This document shows, one piece after another, positions 55,469 to 64,000 of a DNA stretch of 64,000 bases. Source of the DNA: Galaxea fascicularis (taxonomy: Eukaryota; Cnidaria; Anthozoa; Scleractinia; Euphylliidae); NCBI GenBank assembly GCA_948470475.1, contig OX419338.1, forward strand, positions 32,753,382-32,817,381, read 5' to 3'. The first letter of the stretch is position 1. Every line of letters starts with the position of its first letter. Position numbers and translations under genes: made by a program. The notes under the pieces were generated by a model. The model was not told the DNA's origin and did not search any database. It saw only the letters and a program-made list of their open reading frames with translations.

Positions 55469-58400
55469 GTGACTGTTTCATTATCTTTTTTTTTTGTTCT
55501 TGCAAAAAGAAACCATAAAAATCTAGTAAAATAAAAATAATTAATGAAATAATAATAAAAAAAGTTATTCCAGTTCCATTTGGTTAATATGAGATGATCA
55601 TTGCCAACTCGGCGCAACGCATCTCGTTAGCTATCTAGCATTTCACGTCCAACACGCTCTCATGGAATATATAATTGCTAACTATTTCGATCCGAAACAT
55701 ATGAAGTCCTTAGACATTTTAATTGCATGTACACAGCACGAATGATATTAATACTAGGCACTACCGACACCATGTTGTAAATACTGACCGATTCAGCTAA
55801 ACGAATTGACGAAGTTAAAATACAGAATATATCGACACGTTTGGCTCTTTGTAGCAGAAACGTGCGTAATTATGGGACGCAACATTTAACCTCTTTAAGC
55901 GCTTGCCGGCTTAAAGAAATTGGTTTTAGATTTTCAAGCTCTAAACAAATTGATGCACTCGTGAGACGCCAAAAGTAAATAATAAAACAAAGAGAAAAAA
56001 ACCACACAACATATTTTTTACGACATTTGACAAAATTTTAGCAATAAAAGCAAATTTCATGAAACTTACGTGTTTTTGACGTCGTAGTCAATAGCAGATT
56101 TTTCTGTGATATAATTTCTTTTAGTAAACCTGCTTTACTTAGTACTATGTTGTTTTCGCGTGGAGCTATATAGACGAGGTCCTACCTGAATAATCAGTGA
56201 TGTTTCTTCCAGACACAGTCAGCTGCTCCCATACAACACGCTATTAAAATGACAGATAACTTTTGCTTAAACAATGAAGTCGTATGGACGCCAATTAACT
56301 GTGGGCTTTGTGGATAACCATCAGATTTGTTAAAATGGACTCCGTAAATTGATAATAGAAGGTTGGCATTGTAGGCAAAATAGTTTTTTTTTGTGTGTGT
56401 TTTGTTTTGCGGACATTCAGTTATTGTCAAGTCTACTGTTACTCTGTAATTACTGAGGGTTAAGATATCATTACAAGAAAAAAACGTGTGTATAATATCA
56501 TAGTAAAATATCGTGATACAAAACGCGCGCAGATTGAAAGAGAGCTGCATAATAGCTTTCATTTGATTGGTTGTGGTACAGACAGGTTCTGAATGGTCGC
56601 GTCACAAGATATAACAACCCAAATGTCTGATTCTGTAAAGCCATAATACACTGATTTACAGGAAAAAAAAAATGCTACTCATGCATTGCTTTAATAGACT
56701 CAAAACAGCCAGGGTACAGGTAAATTTAACGGGGAGCTTATAAAGCAATAGCACCATCAGCGCTCTGCTCGTGCGTTTTAGATTTTAATGCATTTCTATG
56801 TCGTTCTTCCTTCTTCATCCAGGACCTAAGACAACTACTAGTGAACCATCCCCAGGAGCAATATTCTTCAATTTTATCCTCTTTTCCAACGGCCCAAAGT
56901 TGGAGCCATATCTTTTGCTCCCCAGCTCAAGCGTGAAAGCGTACATCGACTATTTTAACTACACTGTCTTGAGGTCCCGCAGTTTGAATTATAAATATTT
57001 TGCTTTAACAAACGATTAAGTTGCATAGCGCTTAAATTGTATATAAGGGCTTTTATAGGATAAAATCTGAGCCTGTGTGAGTTCAAACAGGTCAAGTGTT
57101 ATCACTTTGTGCACTTAATCAAGAGGTAAAGCGATTCCTTCTTTCATTCATGACAAAAAAAACTGTTTTGTACTTCTTCCTTTTAATCGTTTGTATTGAT
57201 TTTTTATGTTTGTGTTTTGAATAATTATAAATTGTACTCCTTGCTCCTGCAATTGTTTTTCAAGCGCATACAAATGAGCAAGTGTCAGCAACCAAAACGT
57301 CCTCGATTTATCTTGTTTAGTGGCTTCAATCAATTAAACCTTCCTATGCGAACCATTGTGTTGGTGGCTTTCTCTAACAAAAAGAAATGAATTTATATTA
57401 ATCATCTCGGGCTCCTCTCGTACATTTAAATAAACATCATGTATATACCATCTCCGCCTGGCTCTTAAGTTTATTTTTTTTTATTTACGTCTTAAAATTA
57501 TTATTCTTATCATAAATATGTACCATACCTGTTATTTGGATTTTATTTTCCTTATATTTGCTTCGTTTGCTCAAAGACAGCCCATATCTTTACTCTGTCT
57601 CTTTTCATTGCACAGCACGATCGAGCGCGAAATAACATTACAAGAAATGAAAAGAAACAAAACACATATATAACTATTAAGCTTAATTCAGACTGCGTTT
57701 GAAAGAAAGGAAACATTTTGATTGGAGATTGAAAGTTAAACTTTGACGGATTGGTCAACGTTACTTTGAGAGTAATACATATGTATTCTGCACCAAACTA
57801 TAATTTGTTATTTCAATTTCTCGAAAGCCAAAATTTACTTATCTTCCAGTAAAGACTGGGTGATCCAAAAAAATACTTTATAGTTGGCGGGGCGGTGGGC
57901 ATTAAAAAAGTAAATAAAAATAGAAATAAAAATTAAAGTTACTTTATATTTGATTATTATAGATATCATCAATGCCCATTGTTTTGTCTGGAGTGAAATC
58001 TCTTTTCAGCCCCATATGGCTATCAACAGGTGGAGCATACTGAGACCTGCTTGCGATTTATCCTTAAAAATCACGATAAAACAAACCAGAGATAATCAAA
58101 TGAATGTTATCGTTTTCGCATAACTATCTGCTTACTTAGGAGATTTCTACTGCGATATTGGAAGTTAATTAAGTGAAATTTAAAAGAAATGCGACCACAC
58201 AAAAATCGTGTATTTGAACGGTATGTGAAAGGTTACAGATGTTAGATTGATAATTGCAGTGACTGCAGCAGTAATGGTTGTGAAAACAAATGGAATTGGA
58301 TTCCCTGACCTCTGCAGCAACGGTGTACTGCTCTATAGCAGTTGACCCAATAAGCCCACCGGGAGCTGGTCATTTTGGAATTTAAGAGTCGCCTGTAAAA

Positions 58401-58835
58401 TCTATGTATAGGGGTGTGTTCGGTACTATTTTAACGATTTCGTGGCCCAACATAACAGGGTATGAAAAAGAAAAAAAGATGAAATGTAAATTCTCGAAAG
58501 AAATCCCTGATGCTATCATCCATCTGGTCTACAAAAAAGCGACCACCAAATAGATTACCCTGATATCGCAAGCGGTTCCAGTGAAACAGCCGGAGTCGTA
58601 ATAACTTTCTGATCAACATATTTTGGAATTAATATAAATTATCACCAGAATTAGTAGCAGCAACAACCACTTTACAAAACGATTTTTTTGCACAAGAGAT
58701 TTGCACGTAAACATTTCTATCTTCTGATATCGACGCTACCAGAAATTTGCGACATTTCGCGCCCGCAAATCAGGTGGTACGCGGTTTTAGATTTTTCAAA
58801 ATGACGGGAGATGGCGGCATGAAGCCAGAAGACAG

Positions 58836-58963
58836 ATTACTTTATGGTTGGCGAGCGAGTACGACTTTTTATTCACGAGTCGTGAAGAATACAACGAGCG
58901 AGTGAGTTTTATTCTTCACAACGAGTGAATAAAAATCGTACACGCGAACTAACCATGAAGTAA
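58836..58963. mobile_element. foldback repeat with ~54-bp arms
   Basis: ATTACTTTATGGTTGGCGAG and the following CGAGTACGACTTTTTATTCA are inverted after a loop of about 20 bp, ending AACTAACCATGAAGTAAT at 58963. Confidence 0.7.
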
Positions 58964-59644
58964 TTTGTTTATTATATAAGTACTGAGATTTACTCCAAAG
59001 AAACCCGCACTTTTAACTGACTGCAGAGGATCAACGAGCCGCTAACACAATGTCGGCTTTATTTTGAGCTGACTTAGTATACAAGACACCTCAAATACTG
59101 AATTAGAAACTGTTTCAAATACCTGAAAAAAGGTGAAAATTTAGTGAAGCTTTCTGAACGTTAAGTATGTCCATGTGAAGAAAAAAAGTTTGAGTACTCA
59201 ACAGTTTTCCGTAAACATAAGCTCAAAACTGGCGTTCCAATCCAATTTGGAATCCAGTGCTTGAGTTTTTTTTTTTTTACCTCCTTTGAGAAGGCTCCCC
59301 TCAGTTTCTGGAGTTGCCAAGGTTGTCGATTGATGAAGACTGTTGATAGAAATGCTGATGATTGACCACCATGAATAACAACGCCCGTAAATAGCGATGC
59401 CGTGTTGATAAATATGCGAACAAACAAGGTGGATTGAAGTGAGATCGATCATTCAGCAACATTCTGTCGAGCTTTTTCGTTTCCTTGGTCCTCGATGAAA
59501 TCCTCGAATGAAGGAATATCTGCATCTCTTGAACAGCTTCAACAAGAAGCCACGACTCAAGGGGAATAACGAAAGATGTGTTGAACTTCTTGCTTTGTTT
59601 ATTCATCACTGGCTTGGAAAGCCCTCCTGAAAGGCGGGAAAACC

Positions 59645-59750
59645 CATACGATTTTTTTCACTGGTGGAAAAAATCGTTCCACCAATCATAGGCCGTAAAC
59701 GAAATTTTTCACTAGTGAGGAAAATCGTCCCACCAATCAGATTCGTTCTA
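59645..59750. repeat. direct repeat of CACTGGTG / AATCGTTCCACCAATCA
   Basis: Two related units: TTTTTTTCACTGGTGGAAAA then ATCGTTCCACCAATCA, and ATTTTTCACTAGTGAGGAAA then ATCGTCCCACCAATCA. Non-coding. Confidence 0.55.
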
Positions 59751-60014
59751 GTTATTGATGGACCATTTTTATTTGACAACTCTGTTTTGAGTAAATCTCA
59801 CATAATAAAATATCCTCCTTGAGGTAGTTCAGAAGTAAGATAACGAAAAAAGTCGAAATTAGAGTTCAAATAATTCTTCGAATGCTGACTTAGGAAGGAT
59901 GAAACAACGATTCCTGGCCAACGAGTAAACCGACCTTTTGAAGAATTGAGGCCCACAGTACAATTAAACAGCGATATTCCGCAATGAAAGGCCAGATTCT
60001 CAGCCTAAGATGAA

Positions 60015-60118
60015 GTTATCCATATAGTCACCGATAGTTTCATGGAGTGACCCACATAGTCACCCATGAATTCATGGAATCATCCATATCCTTATAGTCA
60101 CCCATGTAGTCATCCCAC
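60015..60118. repeat. degenerate tandem repeat ATAGTCACCCATG
   Basis: Five or more imperfect units such as CATAGTCACCCATGAATTC and TATAGTCACCCATGTAGTC. Low complexity, no coding role seen. Confidence 0.6.
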
Positions 60119-62391
60119 CGCCCCTACCGGGATGAGTTTTGTAACCGAGCATGCCTCTGGAAAGTTTAATGTGTCTATGGCCGTCTGGCCGAGCTTATAA
60201 ACAAAATTAATTGGGGAAGCTATCTCGAAAAAAAAGCTTCCAAGCAGAAGCTATGGCAGTAGTTTTGGCTTGAGACAGGCTCCTGGTTGAGATTAGGCTA
60301 ATAGGAAGCGTTTCCATCTCTTCGATCATGTGGGGTAAATAGGTGAGCAGTTATGTTTTTAATGATTTTTTCTTCTCTCCGAGCGGCTGACAATCTGGAA
60401 GGAGTGTTCTGCCCTACGTTTCACTTTTCTATACGAAATCGAAAGTGAGAAATCAGGCTGAAATACCCTAAAACCAGCCTGGAAAACTGCTATACATCAA
60501 ACAAAACAACGGTGTATCGAAATAAGTAGATTTTATTAAGATAGTATGGTATTTTCTGCTTTGTAAAACAAAACTTTTCCCGCCTAAGTGTTTATTCAAT
60601 TAATAAACGGCTCCATTAGATGGAGTACTTAGCTCAGTAAAAGTTTGTAATTTTTTTCGATGATTTTGAATGAATAAAAGTTGGGTGGGGATTATGGAAA
60701 ATTGAGAAATACTGGATTTGAAGGTCGTTGAAAATATAAATTTTAGCGGACTAACTGGTCTATGTGTATACCCTTTTCTACCCTTCTTAATTCACCCAAT
60801 TTTCCCAAAAATGTAACTGTAATGCCCCCTTAATGAAAGTTTGATGCAACGTCTCTGGCAATTGCTAAAATTCGCCACCCTGAACGGCATGTTGATGTAG
60901 TCTACTGCCATTTGGGTCACACGTTCCCTTCCAACTTAATTGAAACACTGACCAAAACGCCGGCATAGGCAAACGATTATGAAGTGCTTCTCGCGCATTC
61001 TTTCCGCTGACCTGTGTGCAGACGTTTTCGACGTCGCTATGCAGTATATCTACGGAAACTACCTTGAAAGGTATAATCTTGGAAGGTAACCTTTATTCCT
61101 AGACTTTTATTTGACAATTTAAAGATTTACCCGATCATTATCTTAAGTCCGCGAACGCGCCTATTCATAGGGTTGAACATCGCCTGCCCGACATCTCAAA
61201 AAGACCAAAGTCTTCTAACTTATACTAACAACTATTTAGAAGTTAACGAGAGTTTATAGAACTTATATTAATGCAACCTTCTTCCTTGATATGCCTACAA
61301 AATAGGCGTAATGTTGTAATTAAGTAACTTAAACGAAGTTTAAACATTCATTCCAGATACTGATTATCAATTTGAATGTACTTTACTCAACTTTACCCCA
61401 AAGCCAATCTCGTTCCCAGGGCTTTTTCCTTACCATGGGGAGAGACGGTTAAACATGCTAAGAATTACAGAGAAGTAGCTGTCTGCCTATACTTCGGTTT
61501 GAACCAGTTTTGAACGGTTAGAATCTGGGTTTATATGTGGGAACAAAGTACCCTGCTGGAAGATTTTTTTTTTCTTGTCCCCGCGAGAAAATCCTGTGCC
61601 ACCAAACTATTGCTTTACCCTTTGAGCATCCTCTGTCGTTACTATAAAACCAAACGACTGAAAACACGTGATTTGCCTGTGATTGGCCAAATGATAACCC
61701 GCCTGGCATGCAGTCAAACTCCACAGCGCCACACAACGTGGGAAAGGTTTATCGCTCGCTCGCTCGCCCCGCTGCTAATAGAAAACTAGATCCATTTCAA
61801 CCTATGCATCCTCATTCCCCAGGACAGAAGGATCGAGTTAACAGGCACTCAATCCAAGCCTTGTACCCAATCTGGGGTGAAATCCCCAATTCAAACGGTT
61901 GACTACAGGTTCCAAGACAGCCGCAGCTACTTTGTCACACATTGGGCTCAAAGACCGCCGACGGAGGACGCCAAAAAGACATAATATTCAGCTTATCGTA
62001 TGAGAAATCTCCAAAGATTTGGAGGTGACGACAGAGCGTGCTGAACAGGGAAAGAAGTCGTTTGGTGGCAGAGGTGTTTCTTCCGGGTACAATATCAAAA
62101 CCCTCTGCTAGCGGAAAAGGAATTGAGCGATTTTAGTTTGTTTCGAAATGACCACGTGCGACCCAAACCGTAATACTGAACAGACTTACTGCTAAAATAG
62201 AAATTTGATTAGTTTATAACAAACACCAGCCTTTTGGTTGGTGAAGTGACTACGCCCGCAACGTTCAATTCGGTGCGCGTGAACTGTACGGAAGTCACTG
62301 TGCTTTGAAGTCACTTCATTTTGAGACTATATTGGACAATCGAACACATCAAATCCATATCAAGGTATTCTCAGTAATGGTCAATGAAACA

Positions 62392-62636
62392 AATAGACCA
62401 TTTTACAGTTGTGGCTGAGTTACCTGGCCTGTGAATGGAAGCGAGGCTTAGGGTGACCTTGTTTTGATACAAACCGTTCTGCTTTTCTTATGTAAATGCA
62501 GACTAGTTAAGACTAGTTAGCATTACAACAATATGATTTACATGATAAAAACAGTGAGGTCCCTATCTATACAAGGTCAAACTCGCTGCCATTTATAGGC
62601 CAGGTCACTGAGCGAACAACTGTAAAATGGCCTATT
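62392..62636. mobile_element. 245-bp TIR element just past the right-edge kinase gene
   Basis: AATAGACCATTTTACAGTTG at the left end is inverted at the right end (CAACTGTAAAATGGCCTATT). GGCCTG and AGGTCA words are also mirrored inside. Non-coding. Confidence 0.75.
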
Positions 62637-62659
62637 GAGCGAAATTCCTACTGAAACAG

Positions 62660-62665
62660 TTTAAT
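62660..62665 (-). terminator. possible polyadenylation signal ATTAAA
   Basis: Minus-strand ATTAAA about 126 nt past the stop codon of the right-edge kinase gene. A variant signal, with no other evidence. Confidence 0.3.
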
Positions 62666-62790
62666 TTTCAAGATCAAACGAAAATCGCTTTCTGTAAATG
62701 GGACCTCTCTTCAATCATCCCATCTTTTTCAACTGCCACACTAAAGTTATCGCCAGGCTACTCAGTGCAGTGTAGGATTTGTTTGTTGAT

Positions 62791-62865
62791 TCACCGCATT
62801 CTGTCATCAAACATATCGAAGTTGACGTAGTCTTTATCGCTATAGAGATCGAGGTTTACGTAAAT
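62791..62865 (-). CDS. right-edge kinase last exon: phosphotyrosine tail
   Basis: Acceptor AAAACAG, phase 0, stop TGA at 62793-62791. Encodes 24 residues with three tyrosines, two of them in Y-V-N. Confidence 0.8.
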   Translation of the reverse strand: MYVNLDLYSDKDYVNFDMFDDRMR

Positions 62866-64000
62866 CTGTTTTGATAAAAACAAACGATAGAAAATTAATA
62901 TTTATAACTTTTCATGTAACATTACAACAAGGGGGCATCAACTACTGACACTACTGTTGTAAGGACAAGTCTTTCAATCAGATGGTAATGGATTCCGAGT
63001 TAATGTCCGGTCTTTCTAAATTCTGCCAACAATTGGATTACAAGAAGTCACGTTACCAATCCCAGAGAAAACTGGATTGAAGTTCTTCCCTCGTATATTC
63101 GGTCGCTACTAAGTCGTCTTGCACGAAATTTATTCAAAATTTTCCTATATTAACCTTCACTTTACCTTTTGATCAGCAATTAATCTTTTGAACGCGGTGG
63201 AAATCCACTGAAATGTGGGGCGATCTTCAGGTTTCTCCGACCAACATTCGGACATAATCGAAAATCTGGAAAAAGGATACTTTAATTAACAAAGTCATAA
63301 CGTAACTGTTTAACCTGTCCTGAATTTGAATGAACAAGAGGCACAAAGCCGCTACTTCTAAACAACAACAACAACAACAAGAGCAAAGACAACAAACAAA
63401 GAAGTTGTGACTGTACGTGCGCTGTTAACGCAAGAGAGACAAGGGACCTACAGTTCCTCAGAAATATGGATTGGTCGTGGCATGCGATATCCTCTCTCCA
63501 ACAAAGACGCTATTTTTCTAGCCTTTACACCGGGATATGGTGAATCGCCTGTGAAACATACGAGGTATTATTGTCAGTAAACGTTTTATATCATGCTGGG
63601 ATATACGCTTTGTATTTCATAAATCAACAAATTCATCTCTACTTGCCAATTGTGAATATTTCCCACAAAACAATGCCATATGACCACCTGTGATAGGAGG
63701 AAAAAATATATACATTTTGGTGTACTGAAAGGTTATTTTTTGATGTAACGAGCGTGTTTATAGCAAGACGATATCGAAACGTAGGTAAAACAAAGAAACA
63801 AACAAGACGCACTAGTATATCGTCATATTACATACCAAAAAATACCAAGCCTCACCACTAGATTTTATGAAAAGAGGGTTGGACTTTCGAAACGAAGTGT
63901 AAAAGTGTATAAAAAGGTTACATACACGTCACTCATTGAACTAGACTCGCCATGAAAGAGTGATTCTGGGGGCATCCATTTCACAGGTAGTCGAGCCTTT
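62791..64000 (-). CDS. receptor-type tyrosine kinase, 3' end only (five exons)
   Basis: The C-terminal part of a second tyrosine kinase; the gene continues past 64000. Joined exons: 64000-63926, 63687-63647, 63548-63452, 63265-63166 and 62865-62791. The protein shows the substrate-binding loop LPVKWMPPESLF, then SDVWSYGIVLWEIFTIGDSP, YPGV, GYRMPRP, IMSECWSEKPEDRPTF and LIADQK. The tail IYVNLDLYSDKDYVNFDMFD ends DRMR. The P+1 loop and WEIF-GxSPYPG resemble FGFR, VEGFR and Tie kinases more than Eph (which has TAPEA and GERPYW). The subfamily cannot be fixed without the ectodomain. Two Y-V-N motifs in the tail fit GRB2-type SH2 docking. Phases join without a break (75+41+97+100+75 nt). Confidence 0.88.
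63166..63265 (-). CDS. right-edge kinase exon: subdomain XI
   Basis: Acceptor TTTTTCCAG, donor AAG|GTAAAG. Phase 2 to 0. Encodes FSIMSECWSEKPEDRPTFQW and the C-lobe end. Confidence 0.92.
63452..63548 (-). CDS. right-edge kinase exon: subdomain X
   Basis: Acceptor TTTCACAG, donor CT|GTAGGT. Phase 1 to 2. Encodes DSPYPGVKARKIASLLERGY and RMPRPIHISEE. Confidence 0.92.
63647..63687 (-). CDS. right-edge kinase exon: subdomain IX, GC donor
   Basis: 41 nt, phase 2 to 1, encodes WSYGIVLWEIFTI. The 3' splice border must be TTG|GCAAGT, a GC-AG intron, because no GT donor gives the right phase. Confidence 0.88.
63926..64000 (-). CDS. right-edge kinase exon: subdomain VIII, cut by window end
   Basis: Reads KARLPVKWMPPESLFHGESS then MSDV; donor GACGT|GTATGT. 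The upstream border lies outside the window. Confidence 0.9.

Larger units (their letters stand above)
53861..62659. other. gene-poor interval with small repeats
   Basis: No supported coding exon in about 8.8 kb. Short foldbacks are listed separately. Frames at 54168, 56194, 56798 and 59301 lack recognisable motifs. GGGAACGAGG and CTCGTTCCCAGG words near 51.05, 54.76 and 61.41 kb look like pieces of one dispersed repeat. Confidence 0.35.

Overview
The window is AT-rich, intron-rich animal DNA. It is most likely from a cnidarian, and probably a hexacorallian such as a stony coral. The evidence is a complete, many-exon Eph receptor tyrosine kinase gene, two-exon insulin-like peptide genes, and dense short dispersed repeats: tRNA-headed SINEs, foldback/TIR elements, a Penelope-like relic and a non-LTR relic. 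There are no bacterial-style operons. The long ORFs outside the genes below look like chance frames. The species assignment is inferred from gene architecture and from repeats I recall from coral genomes, not from a search.

Layout. 0-24 kb: an insulin-like peptide (ILP) cluster on the minus strand. ILP1 (2409-4407) is complete with B- and A-chain exons. ILP2 (13926-17283) is complete. A third exon (19605-19848) encodes a signal peptide and B chain, but no A-chain exon lies between it and ILP2. The gaps hold a Penelope-like relic (1.4-2.1 kb), MITEs, two adjacent foldback elements (12.1-13.7 kb) and several SINEs. 24.3-44.2 kb: one full Eph receptor gene, minus strand, 19 coding exons whose phases join exactly into a 983-residue protein. 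Its order is signal peptide, ephrin-binding domain, Cys-rich segment, two FN3 domains, transmembrane helix, YVDP juxtamembrane segment, kinase, SAM and a PDZ-ligand tail. Its introns carry at least eight repeat or TIR elements. 44.2-62.7 kb: a long stretch where I find no convincing gene, only a 5'-truncated non-LTR relic (53.2-53.9 kb) and small foldbacks. 62.8-64 kb: the 3' end of a second receptor-type tyrosine kinase gene on the minus strand, running off the window. It has kinase subdomains VIII-XI and a short tail with two Y-V-N motifs.

How they fit: all recognised host genes are signalling genes on the minus strand. The ILPs would be secreted ligands for an insulin-receptor-type kinase that is not seen here. 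Eph is a contact-dependent receptor for ephrins. The right-edge kinase has a tail suited to SH2-adaptor docking. The most unusual observations are an extra N-terminal cysteine pair shared by all three ILP B chains, and two tandem signal-peptide/B-chain exons that could share one A-chain exon.
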